DNA of 64,000 nt from Lachnospiraceae bacterium. GTDB lineage: Bacteria > Bacillota > Clostridia > Lachnospirales > Lachnospiraceae. The DNA lies in the NCBI GenBank assembly GCA_009911185.1, contig QXWW01000014.1, positions 1 through 64,000 of the forward strand, written 5' to 3'. This document shows, in pieces, positions 18,085 to 26,532 of the stretch. Each line of letters starts with the position of its first letter. The first letter of the stretch is position 1. Below the pieces are notes generated by a model. That model saw only the letters and a program-made list of their open reading frames with translations, did not search any database and had not been told where the DNA came from. Position numbers and translations under genes: made by a program.

Positions 18085-18675
18085 TTAAATATAACGGTTC
18101 ACCAGCTGGCCAATTCCCGGGTCATTGGTCCCCTGGCCGATGGCATTGAACTTCCATTCTCCGTTATGACGGTACACTTCACCAAAAATCATTGCCAGCA
18201 TACCAGAATAATTTTCTGTCAGATTGTATTTACACATCTCATTATTATTTCTGGCGTCCACCAGACGGATAAAAGCATTCTCAATCATACCAAAATGCTG
18301 ATTCCTCTGTACTGCCTGATAAATATTTACCACCAGCACGATCCGGTCATATTGTGCCGGAACTTTGTCAAGATCCACAATAATCTGCTCGTCGTCTCCT
18401 TCTCCCGCCCCCGTCAGGTTGTCGCCCATATGCTGAATGCTTCCAGACTTATGGCGGAGATTGCCAAAAAACACCACGTCTTCCTTACTGATAATCTTTC
18501 CATTCGTAAGAAGCAGAGCCGACGCATCACAGTCAATAGGTTTCGGCTTCTTGGCAAATAAACCGCCCCTTCCCTGCTGTACCTCGTCCCAGCCCAGGCC
18601 AATAACCACTCTGGAAAGCCCTGCATGTTCTTTCGACAGGCTAACCTTCTGTCCTTTTTGTAAACTGATTGACAT
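18085..18675 (-). CDS. TerD-family protein, divergent copy
   Basis: This 196-residue protein belongs to the TerD / CABP family: [23 protein letters not shown], then [19 protein letters not shown]. The metal-binding region differs from its two neighbours. Their FDLDAAAF becomes IDCDASALLL, preceded by a basic insert FAKKPKPID. Similar KKPK inserts are known in some yceC/D-like proteins. The start follows GGAGG. The family binds Ca2+ and is linked to tellurite resistance and to phage and envelope stress. It is the third of three tandem paralogues. Confidence 0.9.
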   Translation of the reverse strand: MSISLQKGQKVSLSKEHAGLSRVVIGLGWDEVQQGRGGLFAKKPKPIDCDASALLLTNGKIISKEDVVFFGNLRHKSGSIQHMGDNLTGAGEGDDEQIIVDLDKVPAQYDRIVLVVNIYQAVQRNQHFGMIENAFIRLVDARNNNEMCKYNLTENYSGMLAMIFGEVYRHNGEWKFNAIGQGTNDPGIGQLVNRYI

Positions 18676-18725
18676 ATTTACCTCCTATCATTTCCCGCCC
18701 TGCCCTTTTGCAGGGCGGAGAAATC

Positions 18726-19307
18726 CTATTCTACTTCAACGCCATAATTTGCACAGAGCGCCGCAAGGCCCCCCTGATACCCGCAGCCAATAGCATTAAA
18801 CTTCCATTCTCCATTATTTCTGTACAATTCCCCGAACACGGCGGCCGTCTCAATCGAAAAATCTTCTCCCAGGTCATAGCGTACCATCTCTTCCCCCGTC
18901 TCTTCATTATAGACGCGAATAAAAGCATTATTAACCTGCCCAAAATTCTGCCGTCGCTGTTCTGCTTCGTATATAGTAACTGTAAAAGCTATTTTGGAAA
19001 TATTCGCCGGAACCTTGGACAGGTCCACCTTAATCTGTTCATCATCTCCGTCTCCCGCTCCTGTGAGATTATCTCCCATGTGCTGTACGCTTCCAGAAGG
19101 ATGGTTCAGATTTCCATAAAACACAAAATCAGACGAAGCTGCCGTTTTGCCGTTCTCTCCCAGAAGAAAAGCTGCTGCGTCCAAATCAAACGCTCCTCCT
19201 GTATCAAACTGGTTCACGTCCCAGCCCAATCCTACCACCACTTTGGATAAACCGGGATTTCCTTTTGTAAGACTTACTTTCTGTCCTTTTTGCAAATTTA
19301 CTGGCAT
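18726..19307 (-). CDS. TerD-family protein
   Basis: The protein has 193 residues, starting at 19307 behind AAGGAG; a start seven codons upstream lacks a ribosome binding site. It carries the full TerD pattern: [39 protein letters not shown] (Ca2+-binding aspartates), [19 protein letters not shown] and the C-terminal [22 protein letters not shown]. It is cytosolic, with no signal peptide. It is closely related to the next gene upstream, which suggests a tandem duplication. Confidence 0.93.
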   Translation of the reverse strand: MPVNLQKGQKVSLTKGNPGLSKVVVGLGWDVNQFDTGGAFDLDAAAFLLGENGKTAASSDFVFYGNLNHPSGSVQHMGDNLTGAGDGDDEQIKVDLSKVPANISKIAFTVTIYEAEQRRQNFGQVNNAFIRVYNEETGEEMVRYDLGEDFSIETAAVFGELYRNNGEWKFNAIGCGYQGGLAALCANYGVEVE

Positions 19308-19338
19308 ATGAAAACTCCTTTCTGTCAATAAGAGATCT

Positions 19339-19920
19339 TTAAGCTACTTCAATTCCGTAATGACCACACAGCGCTGCAAGGCCTCCCTGGAAACCGCTGC
19401 CGATGGCATTGAATTTCCACTCTCCGTTGTGGCGGTACAATTCTCCCACTACCACGGCTGTCTCAATGGAGAAATCCTCTCCCAGGTCATAACGGATCAG
19501 CTCTGTTCCGCTGGCTTCATCCACAATACGGATAAAGGCATTGCTCACCTGCCCAAAATTCTGCCGTCTTACATCTGCTTCATAGATGGTACAGGTAAAC
19601 GCAACCTTGGACACATTTGCCGGAATCTTTGTCAGGTCAATCTGAATCTGCTCATCATCTCCTTCACCTTCTCCAGTAAGATTGTCTCCCATATGTTTGA
19701 TTGCGCCGCTGCTGTGCTCCAAATTGCCATAGAAAATAAACTCTTTTTCCGTGGGACATCTCCCATTATCTCCCACCATAAAAGCGGCTGCATCCAGGTC
19801 AAAATCAGCGCCGGAGTCAAATGCATTGACGTCCCAGCCCAGACCTACCATAATATTTTTCAATCCTGGATTTCCCTTTGTCAGATCTACCTTCTGTCCC
19901 TTTGATAAATTAATCGGCAT
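19339..19920 (-). CDS. TerD-family protein
   Basis: The protein has 193 residues, and the start at 19920 follows GGAGG. It contains [63 protein letters not shown] and [17 protein letters not shown], all standard TerD features with Ca2+-coordinating Asp residues. It is first of the three TerD genes and 105 bp after telA. That gap has only a promoter-like TATTAT on this strand, so the TerD genes may be partly independent of the upstream genes. Confidence 0.93.
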   Translation of the reverse strand: MPINLSKGQKVDLTKGNPGLKNIMVGLGWDVNAFDSGADFDLDAAAFMVGDNGRCPTEKEFIFYGNLEHSSGAIKHMGDNLTGEGEGDDEQIQIDLTKIPANVSKVAFTCTIYEADVRRQNFGQVSNAFIRIVDEASGTELIRYDLGEDFSIETAVVVGELYRHNGEWKFNAIGSGFQGGLAALCGHYGIEVA

Positions 19921-20025
19921 TTTCTTTTCCTCCTTGTATAATAATAGTATCGGCACGCGACGCTTCGCGTCTCCTGCCATGTCGGCGCAAGGCATCTTTA
20001 TAAATGCTTCGCATTTGCCCTCCGC
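19921..20025 (-). other. telA-terD gap with twin mini-hairpins
   Basis: Two short perfect hairpins share the same GCGAAGC core on the minus strand: GACGC-GAA-GCGTC near 19955-19970 and AAATGC-GAA-GCATTT near 20000-20016. They could act as mRNA processing or stability elements between telA and the terD genes. No other signal is clear apart from the terD ribosome binding site. Confidence 0.35.
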
Positions 20026-21168
20026 CTACTGTTTATTGGGCATATGATACATCCTGTTGAACTCAGTCTTAATATTTTCAAGCCTTGCCTGATCTTCCAC
20101 CCGCTGTCTTCTGGCATTTTCCTGAATCTGTTTGGTCTCATCAATGCCATTTACAATCGTTCTCCAGGTTGTTTCCAGCGTCTCAATTTTAATGGAGCTT
20201 CCTGACGCCAGCCTTGCTGTCATCTTAGACTGCTCCGCAGTATTTCTCGCATTCTTAATCAGCATCTCATTGGTCTTTTCATCCAGCGCCGACATCGCCT
20301 CTGCCTGAATACGCTGGCGTTTGAGCATAATTGCCTGTGCCAGCGCCTGTTTAAACACCGGAAGCGTCACAATAAAAGCAGAATTGATCTTGCGCACCAG
20401 ATTCATATTGCTGAACTCCATGGTTTTAATCATCGGGATCGACTGCATCGCCACATTTTCGGCTGTCCGCAGGTCCTGGGTGCGCTGTTCCAACATCATC
20501 AGCGCCTGCTGCAGACTCTGAATCTCAAACTGAATCGAAGTATCGCCAGTGGTCTCCATATCTGTCTGGCGCTGTGCAATATAAGCTTCAATCTCCTGGC
20601 ATCCCTGCTCTCCGGCAAGAATATATTTGACAAGCTCATGGTAATAATTTACATTCGCGTCAAACATCTGATTCAGTTTGCGGTTGGACTGTTTGATCTC
20701 AGATTCATACTGCTTTAACTGCACATAGATCTTATCAACCTCTTCTCCCATAGTGTGATATTTTGCAAGAATCTTATCCAGCTGTTTTCTCAGATTTCCA
20801 AAAAGTTTCCCGAACAAACTGGGATTCTCTTTAATTTCCTCAATATCAAACTTATCCATAATTTTAGCCAAAGTGGTCAGCATTTGGCTGGAATCATCCA
20901 GCTGGGACATATTCATACTGTTCAATACCACATCACTTGCCTTGGAGATCTCTTCTGCCGCCTGTGCTCCAAAAGAAACAATGGTCTCTAAATCGTTGAC
21001 CGCAATGGTGCTCACCAGCGCGTCAACCTCTGCGGAGTTCACCAGTCTTTCATTCATCGCCTGTCTGTCTGCGACGATGTCGTACTGCTCCACCACCTCG
21101 ATTTCGTTTTTGGCGTCTGGCACTGTTATCTGCTGCTGTGTCGTTGTCTTACTAAAATCCAATCCCAT
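20026..21168 (-). CDS. TelA / toxic anion resistance family protein (YceH-like)
   Basis: This 380-residue, mostly helical cytosolic protein matches the TelA family: an N-terminal DALVSTIAVNDLETIVSFG region, LFGKLFGNLRKQLDKILAKYHTM, long coiled segments, and MKTMEFSNMNLVRKINSAFIVTLPVFKQAL. The start at 21168 lies one base after the YceG stop and has GAGAGG upstream, so translation is tightly coupled. In Bacillus subtilis yceH (telA-like) sits with yceG and the terD-like yceCDE. The biochemical role is unknown; the family is linked to tellurite and nisin or antibiotic stress. Confidence 0.9.
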   Translation of the reverse strand: MGLDFSKTTTQQQITVPDAKNEIEVVEQYDIVADRQAMNERLVNSAEVDALVSTIAVNDLETIVSFGAQAAEEISKASDVVLNSMNMSQLDDSSQMLTTLAKIMDKFDIEEIKENPSLFGKLFGNLRKQLDKILAKYHTMGEEVDKIYVQLKQYESEIKQSNRKLNQMFDANVNYYHELVKYILAGEQGCQEIEAYIAQRQTDMETTGDTSIQFEIQSLQQALMMLEQRTQDLRTAENVAMQSIPMIKTMEFSNMNLVRKINSAFIVTLPVFKQALAQAIMLKRQRIQAEAMSALDEKTNEMLIKNARNTAEQSKMTARLASGSSIKIETLETTWRTIVNGIDETKQIQENARRQRVEDQARLENIKTEFNRMYHMPNKQ

Positions 21169-21169
21169 A

Positions 21170-23449
21170 TCATGTACCTCTCTTAAATATTCTTTCCCGC
21201 CAGGACTGACGTGTGCTGCTATTAGATGAAATGGAGGCAAATTCAGGGACTTGCAGGTCATACAGATAATCCCCGACCTGATGCTCTTCCATCAATCTAT
21301 GATTAAAATGCTGTTCTATGCTCTGATATCCTGTAGGCACAAAGAAAACCACGTCAAACCCCACAAGATTCAAGAAAGCAGTTATGATGGAATCCTCCAG
21401 AGAAATTGGCTTCTCTGTGGGATTAATATATATAATTTTCGGATTTTTCCTGGTAAAATCAAATTTCTGGATCAGGTGCACAATTTCTTTTTTCAAATTC
21501 AACACCGTGGAGACAATGGTATACTCTGTGCCATTCTCAAAAGTTCCCCGGATTGTCCTCATATCTATCAGAACCTGAAGTTTTTCCAAGATGTGTTCCT
21601 GAATCTCTTCCCGAAGCACACCATAGGGATAGGCAGGATGCGCACGGATCCTGGTCTTTTGTACTTTGCCATTTTTGAAAAACTCTGCTGCATGCGCCTT
21701 CACTGGATTATAATCGGTAGAATTTACATATGGCACCTGCTTCACCAGCAGGGTATCTTTGGTAATCAGTCCCTTGATTTCTGACCAGTACTTTCCTGCA
21801 TTCTGGTCTTTCACTCCGGATACTTTCGCAAAAATTACCGGCATATTGACGGTATCGTCGACCGTACTGAAATTGGGGCGGTACTTCAATTCCTGATCCC
21901 ACAAAATGGCGATCTCTTCATACATGGTGCGCAGTGTCACGGCCACAGCCTTTCCAAACTGACGGTTCCGGTACATGCCGGAATCCTGATACATCAGAGA
22001 ATCAAGTTCCCGTTCCGCATGATACGCCGCTGTCCCAATCTGTATCTCTCCGTTTTCTCTGGGATATTTTGTGACGGCTAACGATTCTGGATAGTTGATT
22101 TCATAAAGTACGCCATCCTCCAATACGCACTGCTGATTGCGGTTTGGCACTAAAATCACCACATCGACGGGCAGTCTTGCCAAGAACCTGAAAAACATGG
22201 CTTCATTTTCATCCTTACAGCCTCCCAGATAAATGAAACACGCAATTTCCGGCAGCTTCCAGCTGCAAAACAGCTCGCTCTGATAGCGTCTCAGCCAACA
22301 CAGAAGATAGACAGCCTTATTGGTAAGACGGTTCAGATTCATGCCTTCTGTATTACTCTCTTGCAGCAAAATATCAAGAAATGCCTTGTGCATCAGCCTC
22401 TGAAGCTCCTGATTGGCTGTATACTGAATATTTGCTGCAAGATCCACAAGCATTTGCTGCTGGTCTGCATAATTTTTACGGCGGATTGCCCCGATTTCTT
22501 CCATTGTGGGCCTGGGAACTGCCTCTTCTAAAATCACCAGCCTGCGCCCGCTCTTTTTTAACTCCTGCTGGAACTGGTACAGATCACTCTGGTACGTCAA
22601 CTTATCTTCCACTCCGTTGATGCGCAGCAGACAGTTATAGAACAGCTTTGAATCTTCCCCTCTGCTGCGGATATCGGTCAGTACATCCGGCAGGCCCTTT
22701 CCCTGTATCCAGGCATTGGTACAGTTCATAGTCTCTGGCAAAATGCCGTACAGCCTCTCCTGGTTTTGTTTGTTTTGTATCTCTTTTTGCATCCATTTCA
22801 AATTAAAATACGTGGGAAATGCAGACAGACCCGGCATGGAAAGCTCTTCTGAAAGACCAGACGAAGGGTCCAGCTTCCGGTAACTCTGGTCCCCCTGGTA
22901 TTGGAGCAAAACCACATCGCAGCCTGCATGAGACAGAATGGAAATCAGCATCAGTTCATAATTGCTGATTTGTCCTTCATAGAGAATTTTAGGCACTTTA
23001 TTGTCGCCCAATTGGCTGACAATCCGTTCAAATTTATAATACAGCCAGCACATAAACTTGATATATGCATTTTTCTGCATATTTTCATTCTTTCCAGATT
23101 TGCGCATAGCATCCAGAGAATCGTAGACTGAGGCAGCGACCTGGTTTCTCTGATAATCATTCATCCTGGGCAGCCATTTTTTCAGGCTTGCCGTGAGAAA
23201 TCCCATGTTCATCTGAAAGTCCATTCCCATAATCTCGCCATAGTAGGCAAGATGTTTCTCATCCGGATTGGGAATCTTACCTTCAATAACAACGCCAGAC
23301 CGCCTTGCCGCGTGGTAATACTCCTGGATAAACGCCCGCACCTGTTCATTGTATCCATTGATCCGGCAGAAATAGACTCCCTGTTCTCTGCGCTTATTCA
23401 ATTCCACAAAAAAGTCTTGCAGACTTTGTATTTTCTTATGCTCAAACAT
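21170..23449 (-). CDS. YceG-family protein (PF14266-like, Ter biosynthetic module)
   Basis: The protein has 759 residues; the start at 23449 follows AAAGGA. It resembles YceG of the Bacillus yce operon, which Pfam describes as a putative component of a biosynthetic module. By eye it contains three tandem copies of one motif: a helix with WL or a similar pair, a beta strand, a gap, then a helix ending G-x-DVV with hydrophobics. These lie at about 123-185 (AGCDVVLLQ), 374-436 (LPVDVVILVP) and 643-708 (VGFDVVFFVP). It has no membrane helix. It lies 11 bp after the rhomboid gene and 1 bp before telA. The chemistry is unknown. Confidence 0.82.
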   Translation of the reverse strand: MFEHKKIQSLQDFFVELNKRREQGVYFCRINGYNEQVRAFIQEYYHAARRSGVVIEGKIPNPDEKHLAYYGEIMGMDFQMNMGFLTASLKKWLPRMNDYQRNQVAASVYDSLDAMRKSGKNENMQKNAYIKFMCWLYYKFERIVSQLGDNKVPKILYEGQISNYELMLISILSHAGCDVVLLQYQGDQSYRKLDPSSGLSEELSMPGLSAFPTYFNLKWMQKEIQNKQNQERLYGILPETMNCTNAWIQGKGLPDVLTDIRSRGEDSKLFYNCLLRINGVEDKLTYQSDLYQFQQELKKSGRRLVILEEAVPRPTMEEIGAIRRKNYADQQQMLVDLAANIQYTANQELQRLMHKAFLDILLQESNTEGMNLNRLTNKAVYLLCWLRRYQSELFCSWKLPEIACFIYLGGCKDENEAMFFRFLARLPVDVVILVPNRNQQCVLEDGVLYEINYPESLAVTKYPRENGEIQIGTAAYHAERELDSLMYQDSGMYRNRQFGKAVAVTLRTMYEEIAILWDQELKYRPNFSTVDDTVNMPVIFAKVSGVKDQNAGKYWSEIKGLITKDTLLVKQVPYVNSTDYNPVKAHAAEFFKNGKVQKTRIRAHPAYPYGVLREEIQEHILEKLQVLIDMRTIRGTFENGTEYTIVSTVLNLKKEIVHLIQKFDFTRKNPKIIYINPTEKPISLEDSIITAFLNLVGFDVVFFVPTGYQSIEQHFNHRLMEEHQVGDYLYDLQVPEFASISSNSSTRQSWRERIFKRGT

Positions 23450-23460
23450 TGACTTTTCCT

Positions 23461-24051
23461 TTAATACGAATACCTGTTAATTTTATTCCTGTTCAATGCA
23501 TACCCCAGTGCAGCCCCCACAAGACCGCCAAGAATATGCGTCAGATTGGAAACATTGTCATTGACAAAAATCCCCTGGTAGACCTGCTCCCCAATATAGA
23601 GAACTGCTACCATAATAAAGGTCAGCGGTATGCCGCCCTCCTTAATACCAGTAAAAGAAGACAGTAGAATCAGCGCAAATACCACGCCGCTGGCCCCTAA
23701 AAGCCGTACGCCTGGAAAGAGCGCAAAATTGGCAATCCCTGTTACCAGCGCCGTGGCAAGAATCACAAACAACAGGTTGGAAGAACCATATTTTTCCTCC
23801 AGCAAAGGTCCCACCACCAAAATCAGCATAATATTGCCTATAAAATGCTCCCAGCCCGCATGGCCAAAAATGTGCCCAACAAACCGGACATACGTCAAAG
23901 GATTCAGCAGGGAAGAACGGTAAACGCTGAAAAACATGGTATTGGTCCAGCCTCTCGTAATCATTCCCAAAAGCAACGCCGCAAAACAAATCACGGAAAA
24001 TCCCAGAATTACCGGAGAATTAAAAGAAATCTTAAATTTCCGCTCTCTCAT
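23461..24051 (-). CDS. Rhomboid-family intramembrane serine protease
   Basis: This protein of about 196 residues has six membrane helices. The rhomboid signatures are present: HAGWEHFIGNI after helix 1, the catalytic serine in LLGASGVVFAL (GxSG), and the catalytic histidine in NLTHILGGLVGAALGY. Two adjacent ATG codons (24054 and 24051) could start it; the second is better spaced from GAGAGG. It sits between the YceG-like protease and YceG itself. A second protease in the same operon suggests a proteolytic step in the stress response. The substrate is unknown. Confidence 0.87.
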   Translation of the reverse strand: MRERKFKISFNSPVILGFSVICFAALLLGMITRGWTNTMFFSVYRSSLLNPLTYVRFVGHIFGHAGWEHFIGNIMLILVVGPLLEEKYGSSNLLFVILATALVTGIANFALFPGVRLLGASGVVFALILLSSFTGIKEGGIPLTFIMVAVLYIGEQVYQGIFVNDNVSNLTHILGGLVGAALGYALNRNKINRYSY

Positions 24052-24090
24052 CATGCACCTCTCATTCACTTTTCTGTCATTATAACTCAT

Positions 24091-24249
24091 TTACAAAAAT
24101 TTGTATAGAACCAGTAGAACGTAAATTAAGTAATTGTCTGTTCCATGCAAAATATCCAACGGCAACTTTTCACGGAACCAGGCTTTTTCACGAAGCAGCG
24201 CCGCAGCGTCAGCCTGTAAATCCCTGAATAAATAAATTAATGCCTTCAT
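24091..24249 (-). CDS. Possible 52-residue membrane peptide overlapping the protease 3' end
   Basis: An ATG at 24249, inside the last codons of the protease gene, opens a 52-codon frame that ends 40 bp before the rhomboid start. The peptide begins MKALIYLFRDLQADAAALL, is basic and amphipathic in the middle, and ends in a hydrophobic helix NYLIYVLLVLYKFL. It has no good ribosome binding site, so it would rely on coupling to the upstream gene. The DNA of its last third (24115-24140) resembles one arm of the repeat at 50278-50441. It may therefore be a chance frame over a repeat relic. Confidence 0.3.
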   Translation of the reverse strand: MKALIYLFRDLQADAAALLREKAWFREKLPLDILHGTDNYLIYVLLVLYKFL

Positions 24250-25816
24250 AGCCTATGGCAAGATTGATATTCTGTCCCTCATCAATTCCCGCCGTACTGA
24301 TTCCAATGACTTCACCGTACATATTCAGAAGCGCGCCGCCGGAGCTTCCATGAGAAATGGGCGCGGTAAACTGAATCATATCTACATCGTCAATCACCCG
24401 AAACCCGGAAATAATGCCGTCCGACACCGAATTAAACAATCCCAGCGGGCTTCCGATCGCCACCACCCGCTGACCGCGCGCCAGCTTCTGGCGGCCGCCG
24501 TAGACGGGCAGCGGCTGCAGAGTCCGGTCAATCCTTAATACAGCCAGATCCAGTACGGAATTATATTTTATCACTTCCTCTGTCTTATAAACCCTGTCGT
24601 CTTCCTCAATGCGCACGGTATAAAAACATCCGCCGCTTGCCACATGGTTATTTGTCAGTATGTATCCCCTCCTGCCAATCATAATCCCAGAACCCGTCCC
24701 GATCAGCGTCCCACGGTTATCATGGACTCCCACCAGAACTACCGACGACGCCAGACTTGCCAGTTCTTCATATGTTTTTTCTGTTCTTTGGTCTGAAAGC
24801 ATTACTTTCTCAGACGCGGCCCCCATTCGCGGCGCATTCTTTCTGTGTTGTTCTGGCGGCGTGATTCGCTCTGATAACAATTGCCCATCCTGCGACGCAT
24901 TCTTTTTGTCTTGTTCCGGCGGCGTAATTTTCACCGTCAACGATTCTCTTTTCTGTGGCGCGTTCTTTCTGCTGCGCTCCGGCAGCGTAATTTTCACCGT
25001 CAACGATTCTCTTTTCTGTGGCGCGTTCTTTCTGCTGCGCTCCGGCAGCGTGATTCGCACGGGCGGCGGCGAGGTTGGCAAAACAGCGCTTTTGGATACT
25101 GCCTGAACTTTTATCCCGCAATTTTTATTATCATATGCCGGAAATTGACTTTGCGCCCATTCTCCCAGACGATAACTCTGAGATAATTTCAATTGTTCCA
25201 TTTCTTCCTCTATATCCTGCCCGCTCTGGAGCAGCAGCACATCCATTCCAAGCCACGTCAGAAAATAGAAAAAACAATACTTTTGTTTTTGCACAATATT
25301 ATGCGATACTATTTTTATGTTCAAATCTGCCTGCTGTCTAACGGGAAACTCCTTAAGGATCTGGTCCAGCCAAAACAAGAGCTTTATTACAAAATTTTTC
25401 TGCATAGACTCACTGAACACGCTTTTCGTTTTTGCGAGTGCGGCGATCGCCTCCTGACAGGCTCTGGCAGTCATTTGCGCAGAAATCCCCGCCTGAGAGG
25501 TGCTTTTCGTCTCTAAAACCTGTTCCTGTCCCTGTTTCCATTTTTCATAACAGCCAGCGTAATAATCCGCCTCTTTCTTGTCCGCCAGTGCAGGCAGTCC
25601 TAATATACGCTGATAGATACATCTGCCCGCCGCCGTCTCGGCGCAAAGCCGCGCGTCCATCCGCTCGACATCCTGCAAAAGCTTTCCGTCATCTCCCAGC
25701 AGTCTTACAAAGTATACATCCCTGATATTTTGGTGCAGGCTGCTCCTGATATGTTCAAATGCCATTACGGACGATATAGCTGCCACATTATGCCGAAACT
25801 TCCATATTTCTTCCAT
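24209..25816 (-). CDS. Trypsin-like serine protease with YceG-like N-terminal domain
   Basis: This 535-residue protein has no signal peptide and no membrane helix, so it is probably cytosolic. The start at 25816 follows AGGAGG. Residues 1-230 resemble the first third of YceG: both contain MQKNxxIKxxxWL, then KI, then LGMDVLLLQ / AGCDVVLLQ. A linker (about 254-337) has four 21-residue repeats, the first two identical (ITLPERSRKNAPQKR...). Residues 345-530 form an HtrA-type trypsin domain with His391 (TNNHVA), Asp423 (VLDLAV) and Ser492 (HGSSGGAL). There is no PDZ domain. It is the first gene of the Ter run. A sensor-protease or effector role is inference. Confidence 0.82.
   Translation of the reverse strand: MEEIWKFRHNVAAISSVMAFEHIRSSLHQNIRDVYFVRLLGDDGKLLQDVERMDARLCAETAAGRCIYQRILGLPALADKKEADYYAGCYEKWKQGQEQVLETKSTSQAGISAQMTARACQEAIAALAKTKSVFSESMQKNFVIKLLFWLDQILKEFPVRQQADLNIKIVSHNIVQKQKYCFFYFLTWLGMDVLLLQSGQDIEEEMEQLKLSQSYRLGEWAQSQFPAYDNKNCGIKVQAVSKSAVLPTSPPPVRITLPERSRKNAPQKRESLTVKITLPERSRKNAPQKRESLTVKITPPEQDKKNASQDGQLLSERITPPEQHRKNAPRMGAASEKVMLSDQRTEKTYEELASLASSVVLVGVHDNRGTLIGTGSGIMIGRRGYILTNNHVASGGCFYTVRIEEDDRVYKTEEVIKYNSVLDLAVLRIDRTLQPLPVYGGRQKLARGQRVVAIGSPLGLFNSVSDGIISGFRVIDDVDMIQFTAPISHGSSGGALLNMYGEVIGISTAGIDEGQNINLAIGYEGINLFIQGFTG
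24936..25061. repeat. 63-bp tandem repeat inside the protease gene
   Basis: Two almost identical 63-bp units (24936-24998 and 24999-25061) encode the first two 21-residue linker repeats. Two more diverged units lie at about 24810-24935. The exact nucleotide identity of the first pair points to recent duplication and possible length variation among strains. Confidence 0.8.
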
Positions 25817-25836
25817 AACACAAACCTCCTCATATT

Positions 25837-25845
25837 ATCATACCA
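25837..25845 (-). promoter_or_regulatory. Extended -10 promoter of the Ter-like gene run
   Basis: On the minus strand TGG-TATGAT (25845 to 25837) is an extended -10 element about 20 bp upstream of the protease start codon. No good -35 is visible, which fits an activator-dependent or weak basal promoter. Confidence 0.4.
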
Positions 25846-25939
25846 TATCGCCGCACGGATTTCTATGCCGCAGTTTTATCCGGGCCATGCAGCGTGCATT
25901 TTGACACTGCCGGAAAGACAGCGCAGACTGCCGCTGCGC

Positions 25940-26437
25940 TTACAAAAGGATTCCCTCCAAATCCAGCAGCCAGCGTTTCTTTTCCAGTCCGCCGGCATAT
26001 CCTGTCAGGCTTCCGTCTGCTCCAATCACTCTGTGGCAGGGGACGATAATAGAAACTTTATTACGCCCTACGGCTCCCCCCACTGCCTGCGCCGACATGC
26101 GGGCAATTCCTCTCTGCTTTGCAATTTCCCGTGCAATTTCTCCATAAGAAACCGTCTTTCCATACGGGATCTTCTGAAGAATTTTCCAGACTTCCATCTG
26201 AAAAGGAGTCCCTTTTAAGTGAAGCGGCGGCATATACCCAGGCTCTCTGCCGGAAAAATAAACGTCAAGCCACTGCTTCGTCTGTACAAACGACGGCAGC
26301 TCCTTCTCTTCAATCTGCGGCTGCGAATGCTTTGCCAGATACTTCTCCCCCTGAAACCACAGCCCGTCCAAACCAATCTCATCCCCAGTGAGCAAAAGCT
26401 CTCCCCCTGGCGATCTATAATAACTGATATACTGCAT
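25940..26437 (-). CDS. ogt: Methylated-DNA-protein-cysteine methyltransferase
   Basis: This 165-residue protein repairs O6-alkylguanine by transferring the alkyl group to its own cysteine. The active-site motif IIVPCHRVIGADGSLTGYAGG and the preceding helix-turn-helix region (GTPFQMEVWKILQKIPYGKTVSYGEIA) are both clear. The length is typical of Ogt. GGAGG precedes the ATG. It is separated from the Ter run by 120 bp with no other feature, and from the LicD-like gene by 95 bp, also empty. Confidence 0.95.
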   Translation of the reverse strand: MQYISYYRSPGGELLLTGDEIGLDGLWFQGEKYLAKHSQPQIEEKELPSFVQTKQWLDVYFSGREPGYMPPLHLKGTPFQMEVWKILQKIPYGKTVSYGEIAREIAKQRGIARMSAQAVGGAVGRNKVSIIVPCHRVIGADGSLTGYAGGLEKKRWLLDLEGILL

Positions 26438-26532
26438 AACTTCTCATCCTCCGCCGCCGTTTTAAAAAGCGCGCCAGTTAACAATCTGTACTTAAAAACA
26501 CACTAACATAAAACAGCCATTATCTCCCGCAC

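Noticed and set aside
18085-19920. Three terD genes as an assembly artefact
   Set aside because: The copies differ clearly in protein sequence and length, so they are true paralogues.
24810-25061. CRISPR-like array
   Set aside because: The 63-bp repeats are contiguous with no spacers and encode in-frame 21-residue protein repeats.
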